From contig JBCFYV010000935.1 of NCBI GenBank assembly GCA_039000515.1, positions 59,372,346 through 59,436,345 of the forward strand: a stretch of DNA of 64,000 bases, given 5' to 3'. This stretch comes from Timema cristinae. Lineage: Eukaryota > Arthropoda > Insecta > Phasmatodea > Timematidae. Within the stretch, counting starts at the first letter, position 1, and every line of letters begins with the position of its first letter. The translations under genes and the position numbers were made by a program. A model generated the notes under the pieces. That model was not told where the DNA came from and did no database searches. It saw only the letters and a program-made list of their open reading frames with translations. Shown one piece after another: positions 22,906-35,440 of the stretch.

Positions 22906-23120
22906 ATTTTTTTTGTAGCACTGTGTCTTACCACCTGTTTGGGTTATACGCTTATTTACTAATTACGTTAATGTGTTGAGAATGAGGAAGATTAAATTTA
23001 TATATAGTGCAACTGAATTTGCGTGGTGGCAGGGTGGAAAACCTTTTTTAAGAAAAATCACCCTCACGGTACCTGGCAGAATCGAACCATGATCATAAGC
23101 TACCAACTTAGTTTCTGGCA
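22906..23120 (-). mobile_element. SINE-B copy (minus member of inverted pair)
   Basis: Begins at its tail (plus strand GCACTGTGTCTTACCACCTG) only a few bases after the previous copy ends, forming a tail-to-tail inverted pair. The head is partly lost. Confidence 0.82.
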
Positions 23121-23890
23121 GTTGCTCTTTTATATAAAATTTTATTTCATCTTGTTAGTTCTTAAAGTATGATTTTACCATTTATAACAAAACGTTTGTC
23201 TACTTTCCTCAGATCCGATAATTCGTTTCATTCAGAGAAACATTCATTATTTTCAGATACCAGATTGTATGTATCAAAACCTATTATTTATTTGAAATTA
23301 TAACTAAACTAGTGTTAGAAAATATGTTTTGAAGAGTGCAATGTGTAAGTAAATTATTAAAATTAAAAACACGATGGTTTAATTTTATACAATATAAGGG
23401 GACCTCACCCTTTTTGGGCTAGTTAAATCTAGGGTGTCGGGAGGGCAGCCATTTCTAGGAGGATCCAGACCATCCTTATACCCAACTCTCTAAGCCCATA
23501 TTTATCACTTTGTTAGTTTTGAAATAACTTGTCTGTCACTTGAGCCACTCTTAACTGGATTCATCTGATGTTTGTCGAGCAGTTGGTCCTCTCGTGTCGA
23601 CCGCTTGGCTGTCTATCACTTTGTCCTCTTATATGGGAGCTTGTCTATCACATGGTCCAGCTTGTGTCGATCACTTGGTCCATGTCGTTTCTGCGTGTCT
23701 AGCAGTTGGTCTTTTTACAGATTTGTTCTCTCGTGTCGACCGCTTGGTTGTCTATCACTTTGTACTCCTATAATTGAGCTTGTCTAGCAGTTGGTCCAAG
23801 TCGTGTCGGCCACTTGACCCACCCAGACTTCTAAATATTTTTTTATAGCTTGTCGAGCAGTTTGTTGTCTAGCAGTTTGTATGGTGCCGT

Positions 23891-24200
23891 TCTAGCATTT
23901 TGTGGATGACAATCGAACAATAGTTTCGGGGCCACATCACCATTTTGTACGTCATACTTTCCCAGCATACCTCACGCTAATTCTTGGTGCGATTCTCCAC
24001 GCGGCTCGTTCGGCAAGTTTTATGTTATCGTTGTTCGCTGAATGTTGTGCGTGAAGTTCACTGGGGAGGGGCCGCTGTTGAATGGGGCTTGGTGAGTTGA
24101 ATCTTTCGTGTTAATTCAGTCTTGTAGGTTTATTATTTATTGTAGCTTTATGCCGATAAATGCTACAGATGCAGTCTTAATCAGTTAAATATTATATCTA
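23891..24200. other. No feature recognised
   Basis: Unassigned sequence between the foldback arm and the pogo-like MITE. Confidence 0.45.
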
Positions 24201-24589
24201 CAGTATAACGTCGATAATTCAGACTAATTTGGTATTGACACAGTTAGGATTATCGATTTTTCCGCAGCAAATATACAAAAAAAATAATAAGCTTGGACGG
24301 GATACTTACGAAAACTCGGTGTTAAGATATGAACATTTTCACTTTAGTTAAACAACGAACTTACGCATTGTTTTTTGTTGCAAAATATCACAAATTCAGA
24401 AGGAATATAATAAGGGAAAAATATATCAATGGAAAAAGTATCTCCCCCCCCCCCTCTAAACAGTGGTATAGGTGAGTTATTTTGCGGCCATGTCTCTGAT
24501 ATTGATACCATTGGGGTTATTTTTATAAATAATAATTTCTCTTGGTGATCCGGATTTTTGATGTCCGAATAATTATCACCGCTCTGCTG
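24201..24589. mobile_element. pogo/Tigger-like MITE
   Basis: Left end CAGTATAACGTCGATAATTC and right end (reverse) CAGCAGAGCGGTGATAATTA, followed by GGACATCAAAAATCCGGATC, match the CAGTnnAnCnTCGATAAT style of pogo/Tigger termini. TA lies at 24199-24200 and 24590-24591. No transposase ORF remains in 389 bp. Confidence 0.8.
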
Positions 24590-24675
24590 TATTTATAAGG
24601 CGTAAAGTAACCAACAAGGATATAATTTAATAACACAAAATATAAGCTCATATCACAGTGATCTTTTTATTTCAG

Positions 24676-24890
24676 CTTTTTTTTTTTTCACCGCGCCTCA
24701 CTACCCGTTAGGAATATAATACGTATTTTAATACGCAAATGTGGTAGGAATGACGAAGATACAATTTAGAAGTTTACCTGCGATTACGTGGAGTAGGAAA
24801 ACACTTAGGAAAATTAGTCTCAGTACAACAGCCGGTCGAGACTCAAACCCCGACTTCCCTCTCATTGGTAAATCATACTAAATGAGTTTT
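24676..24890 (-). mobile_element. SINE-B copy, diverged
   Basis: Tail CCGCGCCTCACTACCCG at the left, then a body, and the B-box region GTCGAGACTCAAACCCCGAC, all in reverse orientation. Confidence 0.8.
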
Positions 24891-25116
24891 TTTTTATATC
24901 TAGATAGCATTCCTACAGGTGCGGAGTTTTTCAGATTTAATAAATTTTTAAAATTTAAATTGAAAATTTTAGTATTATAATTTTATCCATCCTTTGTAAG
25001 TAGTCCATATTTAAATACTTAGTACTAATTTTCTATAAATTATTAGATACACAGTACGCTTCCCTCTATGCCAATGTTTATCAAATTATTTTACTTTTAT
25101 TATAAAGTAACTACCC

Positions 25117-25354
25117 TTTTCAGTGACCGCATGATCTAAGAAGCTACTCTCGTAGTAGATTAGACTACCGATGATGGGAAGATTGAGATTCGAATCTCGG
25201 TCGGGTGCATTGAGGCTGGTTTGTCGCTCTTCCTTCATGCAAAGGTGGGTACACTTCTTGTAAATATAGCCTCCTCATCCTTAAAACCCCTAACGTAATT
25301 AGTACACAAGACTGTATCCCAGACGGGTAGTAAGACACGGTGCTAAAAAAAAAA
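25117..25354 (+). mobile_element. SINE-B copy, near full length
   Basis: GTGACCGCATGATCTAAG, ACTCTCGTAGTAGATTAG, B box GATTCGAATCTCGGTCGGG, body, tail GACGGGTAGTAAGACACGG and poly-A. The hairpin's left side is altered (ATCCCAGACGGGT). Confidence 0.92.
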
Positions 25355-28054
25355 GTACAGTATATAAAATAATTTTCCATTTGTTCTCATCTTGTCCCCT
25401 TACTGGCAGGACAGGTCGGTCATGGATTTCTCTTGAGGTTGATATTAAATAGTCATCGCTTTTATACATAGCATTATCACTGCGTGGCTCTTAAATCAAT
25501 TAATAGGGGTCTTCGAAGCTTTGAAAATGTCGAAGCCAAAGATGGAAGTTATCGCCTTCGCTTCTACTGTGAGATATCTCGCTAAATATGGTAAATTTCA
25601 ACGTTTCTAGCATAGCTCCTAAACAGTGTTTAAAAACCGACTAGTGATTAAATTAAGTCCTTAACGTAGGTAGAGATAAAATTTAAGATATTTTGGCGTT
25701 GAAAAATATAGTCTATATATCTATATTTGTCTAAATAAATGTATTGAATTATTAAAAAAATTAAAAGTAGTGTTACTAGACATAATTTCAAATATTATAT
25801 TTGACTTCTGTTTCGACTTTGCTTTGCATGTTTCAAGTTTCGCTTCGACTTCACTTCGCAATTATAAATTGACCTTTTTACACCCAGTCAATTAATATCT
25901 TAGCTACAAACTTTGCCCATCAAATAATAGTGTGGAATCGGAAACAAAATTTATATAAAACCATTGAGTAGTATTTTGAATTAAAAAAATAAAAATAAAC
26001 TCTTTTCTGCATATATAACTCTATAGCGATATTAATTATAGCAATAATCCAGTTACGTCATTGAACGATCTCATCATCACCAGTAACCCCAAATTGTGAA
26101 CGCTACTAGATAAATATGGCCAACCATTTGAGAGCTGGAAGAACCAAAAGTCAAACACCCATTTATAACGTTGAAAAGATCGCATTTGAAACCTAGCGAG
26201 AAGCCATTGACTCATTCCTGTGCTCTTCTCCGTATCTTACCCAACACCCCTTTCAACCTTGCCTAACAACCCCCCATCTGTCTTCGTCTTTTTCACCCCT
26301 TTCGTTTCTAAAGGGCTCGCTGCAAAAACCGTTCATGTGCATCTCATCACGTTCGCTAATACAATTAAGTAGATAGGGCCCTTGTCATATGGAAATTAGA
26401 GAAGGGTTATTCATTTACATTTCGTTCAAGCATCAGACTGGGCCCTTTTTTTATATCAGGAACAACCAAGTTCTTTGGATGACATTTTGTTTTATACAAA
26501 CAGTAGCTTATTCTGTTTTATCTCTTTAAGTTACTCTTGAGGTAGAGTTATCGTCACTGACATCAAGCTATTACCGTGGATGATTTCGACTATTTTTCCA
26601 CTTCAAAACATTAATAAGGCACTACTCTAAAAACTCGTCTAACTAGAAACACTCTATAAGAAAGCTAAATATTTTTTTCAAGCCTCGTTTAAAACTCTCT
26701 GCTATGTTGCATAATTTGAAATAGGACTTGCTTTACGCAGTTTATTCTTTCCACCCTCTCTCTCTAATGACTTAAGCCACCCACAAACCTGCAGGTCCGG
26801 ATCGTGAGGGACCAAGCAAGGCCAGGCTGTTGCTTCGTTGTCCATGCTGCTTCGTTTGTCCATGCTCCGGTTTCCTAAAAGCGCTCACGACAAGAGACTC
26901 TAAATGAATCCAACAAGAAAGATCGTTGCATTAAGTGTCATTGAGGGAGAGAACAGGAAAAAAATAAAAGCTACGAGGAGGTTTTGAAGGAAGCAATGGT
27001 ATCTTAAAAGGGATAATATTGCTGACAAGGCCAAAGCAAATGCTGCCAATAAATTCTCTTGGGGTCTCATCATTTTTGGCGAAAATGATTAAGGTCGTAC
27101 GTAGTATCACAACTTAGGATAGTTTGCTTCATCTGCTTCCACGTCTGATTTTATTGAAGCAGTCACCTTCCCCAACTCCTTGAAAAATGATCCCTTGATA
27201 TTTTAAATTTATTTCAACCTGTTGGTTGTCTGTGGTGATTTTTTATTTTATATAGAAACAAGTAAACTTTTTCCCATTCTGTTTGTCCTTAAGAGCTATT
27301 AGCGTTCATTGGATCTCCCTTTCCATACGAATGTTAAATACTAGTACTGTGCGGGGTTAACAGACGGGATTTTTCACACAAGCGTTAATTATCAAACGTA
27401 GAGCGAAACAATTAATTAACTATGAGCTTACCTTTGCGAATGGTGACTGAGAATACCTAGAGTGATGAGTTATTTTATTCGAAAGAGTTTCATGGCTGTC
27501 TACCCCAAGAGCTAAAAGGACGATTTGATCACAGTTCTACCCGTTATGCTAAGAAAAGCGTGGAATGAACGAGCCTAGAGCCATTAGTGGAGAAGGATCA
27601 ATGCGGTGCTGATACCTAGTGATAGTGAATATAATTAATTAGACAAAGAATAGAGTATAACTGGCTCAGATATATTCATACTAAACAAGTACTTTTCAAT
27701 AAAGTCAGTTAGAAATTCAGTTGATAAAACTCCCTGTCTACAGCCATAGTTAAAAATATCAAATGATAACAACAGATCCACAAAACCACACCTGGGTCAC
27801 TAAAGTAGCAATGTAACTCTAGTGGTGAGGAGAGCAAAGTACATTGAGCATGCGCAGTGGCTCTCGCCTGCTTCATACCTCGCCTTTTTACCCCACGAAC
27901 TGACACGTCTGGGGCCTGAACTTCCCTGGATCCCTAATTTTGAAACGTACGAGTAGTGAGTCACTAGCGTATTTCTCTCATCTCGCACACCCCTAATTTT
28001 GAAACTTCTGCACTGTGAAAACTGACGTCACACGATCGAGTAGAGAGCAGATTC
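25355..28054. other. Longest SINE-poor stretch; no gene recognised
   Basis: About 2.7 kb with almost none of the repeat families seen elsewhere. Near 25500-25880 there are repeated TTCGAAG and GCTTCGACTT words recalling the 32340-32450 stretch (ending CACATCCCTAG), perhaps one decayed DNA transposon family. The 26050-27650 part is the best candidate for unique sequence, but I see no exon with a recognisable product. Confidence 0.4.
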
Positions 28055-28067
28055 TATTCGCCAGCCT

Positions 28068-28116
28068 GCGTATAACCCGAACGGGTAGTAAGACGTGGTG
28101 CTAATAATAATAATAA
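28068..28116 (+). mobile_element. SINE tail-only micro-insertion, 49 bp
   Basis: Contains only GCGTATAACCCGAACGGGTA, the end of the shared tail and five TAA units. The exact 13-bp duplication TATTCGCCAGCCT lies at 28055-28067 and 28117-28129. Everything upstream of the hairpin is absent, yet it integrated with a normal duplication. Confidence 0.95.
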
Positions 28117-28373
28117 TATTCGCCAGCCTCACACTGTGCGAGACAAGGCTTGTCTGTCGAGTAGAGGATAATATAAAAAAAATGGATGCCATCCCCCTCT
28201 TTAATTGCAACATTCTGAGAGGGATTTTGTTGAAATAAAACTACCACTGTACAAAATAGGTTTACAGAAATAAAAAATATTATTGCTTTATACACTTTAT
28301 TCAAAATATTTGTTTGGGTGAAATTATAATAATATATCCTAATTTTTTCAAAGTTGTTTAACCGTAAATTCTG

Positions 28374-28445
28374 CTCAATGAGTAGGATGACATCCGATTA
28401 ATTTAAATTTCGTGTGTTCAAATCCTCACTTCTCCAATTTTTTTT
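28374..28445 (+). mobile_element. tRNA-like head (type G), SINE or pseudogene
   Basis: A-box-like CTCAATGAGTAGGATG and B box GTTCAAATCC at tRNA spacing, followed by a poly-T run. No conserved body can be identified in the window. Confidence 0.45.
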
Positions 28446-28834
28446 TATCAGACTGAAAAAAAAATCTTTAATTTTTAAATTATTGTATTAGTAAGCAAAT
28501 ATTTTTTAAAAATATTTTTATAGAGGTATACAAGGTATTTGAGCCTACATAGACTACCATAATATTCTTCTTTAAAGATAATTTAACAAGATAGTAAATT
28601 AAAAATATACATTGATCTTGAAATTTTGTATGTAGCTATTTAAAAATTAAATTTATGGGTTTTGACATAAAAATGTACACATTTAAAAAGAAAGGTAAGC
28701 AAGATAATTATTATTCACATAGTAAAAACCTTTAGGGCATATTTATATTTCTTAAATAGTTGTGAAAATAAAATAATATTCTACTGAATTCTAAGTGATT
28801 TAAATTCCGACAAAAAATAAAAATATTTTAAACG

Positions 28835-28903
28835 AGGTGGGATCAATCTCTTGAACTTCTAATTTTCAGAGAGGTACTCTACCAAGTGAGCTAAAGTGTA
28901 TAT
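28835..28903 (-). mobile_element. tRNA-like head (type G), SINE or pseudogene
   Basis: On the minus strand: A box TTAGCTCACTTGGTAGAG and, about 30 bp on, GAGATTGATCCCACC as a damaged B box. It resembles a tRNA gene relic; an acceptor stem cannot be paired. Confidence 0.5.
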
Positions 28904-31384
28904 TGAAATCAAATATGGTTTAACTTATTCTTAAACTGAACAATTTTTGAGACAACAAATTTAGATGCAAACAACTTGAATATGGTTTCCTGATAAAACG
29001 AAACAAATCGTTTTACATGATGCACTCAATACAATAATAGTGTTTATTTTCAGTTACGTATCTTGTATAATGGCATGTTGTGGCATCCCATCGCCTCAAT
29101 CCTTTGGCACGTCATGGTTTTACAGTGTTGTCGGATTGAAAACTGAGTCGCAAGCGAAACAACGCCACATCGACTCGCATGATAGTAGAAATCTTTAAAA
29201 TTAGCTCTGTTTTGGTACAGCCTGCGAATTGAGAGTTTGCTCACTAGTGAGTATTTTCGCAAGTTTCCAAATCAGGGCTACTGGAATTACTACCGGACTA
29301 ATAGCCCACGCCTTACCCGAAATGGCACTCATGAACTTAGGTCCATGTCCAGCGAAAGGTACCGTTCCTGATGTCCTGCAGTGGTTGCACTGTTATAGCA
29401 TTATGTATCCAGGTACAGTGTAGCTGGTGAAACACTTCGGAGGGTCTCTTGGGGGTCTAAAGGATATGAACTCCCGTGCGTAATTTGACTTCCGTCCTGC
29501 CGACCCCACACACACTGACAGTTTCTGGTATGTGACATCTCACGCGCCGGACCTTCATGTCTATGGTAGGCATCACAAATATACCTTGTCTTTACTTATC
29601 CGAAAGCCCAATGTTTTCCCCTACCTGCAGTTTTATTCCTTACTCAGGTTTGAATTAACTTGTAACTATCCTTGTTGGATTGTTAGTTACAGAACTTTAC
29701 CTATCCAAAGTTTGTCTCCTGTTGAGGTTCAAACTGTTCAAACTAGGATGAGTCTCGCCCCTTGAAACCGAAATGTGAGGCATTTTATCATTAGAGATGT
29801 GATATTTTATACATAAATAATGTAATTCTAAGGCGTTTCACCCTCTCCAAAGGTTAACATTCCTTAGCACTTAAAGAATAGAATTCTAGGCTATTTCCCG
29901 TGTTACTATTGGAATTCTTAGGTATGTAGCATTGGTATTCTACAGGTCGCCAACCACAAGTTAACCACCCCAATCTCTTACATTGCAATATCCCTATCAT
30001 TTCAGGGAATATACAATTCACCCTCTCAATATATTTCATAACTGTTTTCCTTAACCCATATGGTAATTTCCCGAGCAACCGGCGAGGTTTTGGAAAGATG
30101 CGCCTGTGCGAGAGAGACATCAAGTGAAGAGTGTGTGACCAGCCGAAATATGACGTGGCTTAACTACATGATTTGGACTGTTGATAGGCGCTCGTTGTAG
30201 ACGCCGATTGAACCTTGATGCTGTCATTTCGAGAGAGAGAAAAAACCTTCCGCCTGAATCCTGATTTGTTAATGTTGTCAGTAGTCGTACAAATGATTTA
30301 TACTACGTAAATATTAGTTAAATGTATTGTTTTTGATCATTCAGCCATTTTTACACGAGTTGCGAGTAATTGTGACGTCGAGTTCTTGTAATGTAGTTGC
30401 CGCGTGCGCCGAGATCTAATTGATTCATGTTCGTTTTTTTATTTTCATTTTTGAAGGATTTATAAAGCTAGCTATGTAAAGTAGATCGTCAGACAAAAGA
30501 AATTACTCATTAACATGTTCCAAGTAAATGCAAGGTTTCGCTCTTACGGCTCAGACGTGGGACGTCTTTTTTTCCAGAGTTTTACATGAGGTAGCTGGCA
30601 CCCTAAAGTGGATAATTTTTGTTTGTTTCTTCAAGACTTCAGTTTGGATTCAGTTCTGAAAGGAAACGGTCTGAGAGATATTACTGAAGATATATTTTAT
30701 ATATTTCTGCCAAAAATGTGTTCATATAAAAATCTGTTAAAATACTGACATTACCTCACGCATTCTTTCAGTCCACTTTAATAAAAGTAGAAATGTATGG
30801 AAATGGGGAGAGGGGGGGTAAAACCCAACATATAGAACAATCTTTATCGTAATAAGAGAACTATTCTCTGGATTCCACAATGATCTTCTTACCCACTACA
30901 CCAGAGACAACAGCCACTTTCTAAGTAATCCCTTGCTACTTGAGGACCTTCTCACCCCCTCCAACCCCCTTTACCCATCGCTTTCATTCGTCTTCGTCTG
31001 TTTCTCTCTTTCTCGTTCCTTACGAGAAGACTTGGAGTAAAACGGGGGTGGGGGAGGTTTGCACTTCTTGCTATCCTGAACACCAATCTTACCAACTTCA
31101 AACAACTACTTCCCTGATAATAGGATCGGGACGAATTTACTGCCTGAAAGATGGGTTTTAGGAGGGGGAGAGGGCGCTTTGAATCTGGAGTAAAAAAACA
31201 AACCTTTCACCTTTCAAATGTAGTCTACCGAGCTCAGCCCATCATGATATCAATGTAGTTTTCACACATCACTTTCCAAGTTTAAGGAATTAATTTACTC
31301 ATTGCTGTTTGTTATATGAACTTTTTCTTTGTACCTTTAACACAAGGGCTACCCGTGTCGGTGGGAACACAGAATAATTAATAC
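28904..31384. other. No gene recognised
   Basis: Second long repeat-poor stretch. The 29040-29790 part is less AT-rich and holds several short open frames on both strands, none with a recognisable domain or good splice-site context. Poly-G and C-rich runs lie at 30810-30820 and 30950-30975. Confidence 0.4.
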
Positions 31385-31580
31385 GGTTCATCTAATCTGG
31401 AATTGCCTGTGGCGTGGAGGCTAGAGCTCAAATCTCGGTCGAGTAAACTGATGATTCTGTTTGCCTTACATGGTTCCCACACTTTACTTTTACGCTAATG
31501 CGGACACATTTACTCTAAATTCTAACTTTATCCTCTACTCCACTAACCTAATTAAAATGCGGGAATTATAGATGGGCAGT
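31385..31580 (+). mobile_element. SINE-B copy, very degenerate
   Basis: CTCAAATCTCGGTCGAGTAA matches the B-box region. Later TGCGGACACATTTACTCTAA and the TAACCTAATTAAAATGCGGG segment follow body order. Tail decayed. Confidence 0.55.
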
Positions 31581-31951
31581 AAAATAATATGGGGCAAAAA
31601 ATGTTTTTATTCACTCACTTAATTATCAAACCATGGAATTTTATTTTAAACTAAATATTTACATGGTAATTACTCCTAATTACCAAGGTGACTCCCTTAA
31701 TGGTCTCCCATAAAATAGTTTATTTTTTTCGAGGTGGATTTCTGAACAATTTTATGTAAACGTGGTTAGTTATACAATAATAATAAAAAACTAATGTGGG
31801 TGTAAACTAAGTTAATTGTAGGATTTCAGATTTCACTTCGAATATTAATTTGTCAACTACGACCTTGATTCGAAAGTAAAATTAATTATTGTAATTGTAA
31901 ATATTAATTGTTTTTTTTGGTTCTTATTCTATTTATGTTCTTTATAATTTG

Positions 31952-32235
31952 GTAGGTGACCTGGTGGTCTAGAGGTATGGTGTCAGACTTCTATGCTGGC
32001 GCCGGGTTCGATCCTGGGTCCTGTCAAATTTATCTGATTACCAAACCTTCCTTCACCTCTGACAAGACATCTTGTGAATGTGAGGAATGCCAGGCCTCCA
32101 CCGTGGTTCGGATTCCACGTTAAACTGTAGGTCCTTCATTTCATCTCACAATCACCCTACCATTACTCATTAGCGTAAGTGCGTATAACCCGAACGGGTA
32201 GTAAGACGCGGTGCTAATAATAATAATAATAATAA
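31952..32235 (+). mobile_element. SINE-A copy, full length
   Basis: GTGACCTGGTGGTCTAGAGG through tail and (TAA)n. An 11-bp duplication TTTATAATTTG lies at 31941-31951 and 32236-32246. The B box GGTTCGATCC is closer to a canonical tRNA than in most copies. Confidence 0.95.
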
Positions 32236-32246
32236 TTTATAATTTG

Positions 32247-32901
32247 ATTTGATTTGCAGCGATTAGTCTGAAATTAGTATGACTACAAAGAAAATTGCAA
32301 TGATTTATGGGCTACTCCGTTTTATATTTTTGCCAAAGACTAAATAGTATTTTTAAATTTTCAACCTCGATTCGGCTTCGGAAAGCTTTTATATTATTCG
32401 ATACAACTTCGCTTCAAATTAAAAAGAGGTTGACTTCGCACATCCCTAGTTAAATTTGTATTCAACATTATACAGAGTGTCCTAAAAGTTACTGTACAGT
32501 AAAGTACTTCGTAGTAGTTCTTCCTACAAGAGAGGTTAGAAATGTTTCCCCTCACGGTACTGAATACATGTTTAGACGCACTTCATCATATATGGTATGA
32601 TGTAATATGTGATATATGATATAAAGAGGTGTGCCCACACATTTCTTTAGGCTCGTGGGAACATTTCTTACATATGTTGTAAGAAGATTTTGAATTAATT
32701 TTTGTTTATTTGTGATATTTAACATTCATTTTCTGAACTTACGGATTATATCAGCACACGAAAATTTCTCTCAGCGAGAGAGAAAGGAAATTTTTTCCGG
32801 GAAAGATATTTCCACAAACCTTTCAGGGTTCTTTTACACGCCACAATCGACATGATACCGAAAACTTTACTTCCTCTTCGAAGAGAGTTTTGTGACGGAT
32901 T
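32247..32901. other. Unassigned; possible decayed DNA elements
   Basis: Near 32475 the word CAGAGTGTCCTAAAAGTT resembles a mariner-type terminus, and an ATATGATGTAATATGTGATATATGAT-like low-complexity run lies near 32590-32625. No matching second end was found. Confidence 0.35.
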
Positions 32902-32915
32902 TCTATCGCTCATTA

Positions 32916-33155
32916 TTATTATTATTAGCACCGCGTCTTACTACCCGTTCGGGTTATACGCACTTACGCTAATGTGTAATGGTAGGGTGATTGTGAGATG
33001 AAATGAAGGACCTACAGTTTAACGTGGAATCCGAACCACGGTGGCGACCTGGCATTCCACACATTCACAAGATGTCTTGTCAGAGGTGAAGGAAGGGTTT
33101 GGAAATCAGATAAATCTTTGCCGGGACCGAGGATTGAACCCCGGCCGCAAGCATA
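32916..33155 (-). mobile_element. SINE-A copy, 5'-truncated in the head
   Basis: Tail and body complete; it stops within the head just past CCCCGGCCGC. A 14-bp duplication TCTATCGCTCATTA lies at 32902-32915 and 33156-33169. Confidence 0.95.
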
Positions 33156-33169
33156 TCTATCGCTCATTA

Positions 33170-33828
33170 AAAATCCGTTGACCTCGGCTGGGTTTGAATC
33201 CATGACTATTGTGTCCTGATGCGAGAACTTTACCTCAAGAGCACTAAGTTCAACAACCTGAATAGTAAATACTGTGGTGAGAAATTGCCGAGTACTTTAG
33301 AACTCTGTTCTCTATCCTATCTATCTCTAGTCCTAATTCACGAACTCTCAAAGTACTTAATATCTCATTGCTACCGAAACTACCCCCCCCCCCCTTGCAT
33401 CGTCTGTTAACCTAAACAGACCCTCTCCTGGGAATATCGGCTCTGTGGCTACAGGAACAAACCGCCCTCCCAAGTTTCGGTTTAACGCCGCAACTATCAT
33501 AATCCTGGTACCGGGCAGGTATTATTAAGGGAATATTAGGGTGAGGGGAGGGGGAGATTTATCTATTTGACGCAACAAAACATATTATATTACCACCAAA
33601 CTATTATAGCTGTAGTTGTTTATTAGCCCACTCTAATGCCGTAATTATACTTAATCACTTAACACATTAGGAAGAAAGGGGGAGTTATAGGGTTGAATTA
33701 GAAAAAGGATTTTCTATAGAAAAATTTTTATTTTCGCTAAAATAAATAAGATAGTGCCACAAGTTTAGTTTAATTTACTACATGAGATAATATCAACTGT
33801 TCTAATATGCCTATTATAAAACTTTTGT
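33170..33828. other. No feature recognised
   Basis: A poly-C run at about 33385-33394; AT-rich otherwise. Confidence 0.5.
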
Positions 33829-33844
33829 TTTAGCAATGCGTATT

Positions 33845-34513
<669 letters not shown>

Positions 34514-34989
34514 TAGCAATGCATATTAATACCCGTTCAGCTTAAATGCCTCAATACTACTTACGTTATTGGTTTTAGGGATTATTTAGGTTATATTTAT
34601 AGGAAATGTACCCGCATTTGCGTGGATGGAGAATGGGGAACCATTTTGTAAAAATAAGCCTCAGTACACCTGACCAAGATTTTGAACCTTGATATTTCCG
34701 TCATTGACAGTCTAGTTTACTGGCGAGAGTAGCGCGCTAGACTATGCTGCCACCGAAGCGGGTATCAGAAACTTTAACTAGGGGCCTAAGTTAAAAATGT
34801 ATCATCAAATTCCAGGATGTATATGACAAATATTCAGAAATTGTTAATATAACTGTGTATAGATAATTAAACCAGATCCCTTTACTGAAGAAATATTTTA
34901 TTTATTGGGTCTAAAAAAAGGGGTTATAAAACTACCAATATTCTTGGGTCTCCTAACATCCCACCGAGTATTGAACTAAAATTTACCCA

Positions 34990-35280
34990 CTTCAATGGTC
35001 GCATGGTTCAAGGCAGTGGTTGACACTACGGCCCACGGGCTGAATCCAGCCCGCCAAATGAGCTAGCCAACAAAAAAAAAAGTATTTATAAAAATAGAAT
35101 AATAGTTAAATACTTTATGAGAAATATAAAAGTTGAAACTTTTTTCCTGATATTAGGCTGACTCACTCTCGTGATATACTGTACTACCGATGACAGGGAG
35201 GCTAGGGTTCGAATCCAGATCACGGTAATTTTCTCTAAATGGTTTTTACACTCTTGCTCAAGATATAATGCTAAGAAAAA
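34990..35280 (+). mobile_element. SINE-B copy interrupted by a hAT-like fragment
   Basis: Head start ACTTCAATGGTCGCATGGTT (34989-35013) resumes at about 35156 with GACTCACTCTCGTGATATAC, B box GGTTCGAATCCAG, and CTAAATGGTTTTTACACTC. The 3' tail is lost. Confidence 0.78.
35014..35155. mobile_element. hAT-like fragment inside SINE-B
   Basis: Begins CAGTGGTTGACACTACGGCC followed by CACGGGCTGAATCCAGCC, typical of hAT 5' termini. The opposite terminus is not recognisable and the 8-bp duplication is unclear, so it is probably end-deleted. Confidence 0.5.
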
Positions 35281-35364
35281 TTGTTACTAGACCGAAAGGG
35301 ATTTAAGATGGAGTGTACAAAATAAAAAACTACAAACTTATTTCATAGGAAAAAGCTTAATCCG

Positions 35365-35440
35365 TTCACTAAAAAAAGTTATATCTACTTTCACATATTG
35401 ATACGTCAAGTCATGTGATCTGAAGCTGTCAACGTTTGAT
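35365..35440 (-). repeat. Dispersed repeat K, reverse copy
   Basis: Reverse complement reads CACATGACTTGACGTATCAA and GAAAGTAGATATAAC, matching copies at 4923 and 6975 in order. Confidence 0.45.

Larger units (their letters stand above)
21490..23890. repeat. Large inverted repeat with subrepeat-rich arms (foldback-like)
   Basis: Arms at about 21490-21850 and 23525-23890 are inverted copies. Each is built from degenerate units of about 16 bp of the type TGTCTAGCAGTTGGT, TGTCGACCGCTTGGT and TGTCTATCACTTTGT, in partly rearranged order. Non-repeat words are also shared (CCACTCTTAACTGGAT near the inner edge). The 1.7-kb interior holds a 42-bp minisatellite and an inverted pair of SINE-Bs. Drosophila FB elements have comparable subrepeat arms; membership here is inference. 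Confidence 0.8.

Noticed and set aside
21391..23787. Similar serine/tryptophan-rich open frames on opposite strands as homologous genes
   Set aside because: They are translations of the subrepeats in the two inverted-repeat arms.
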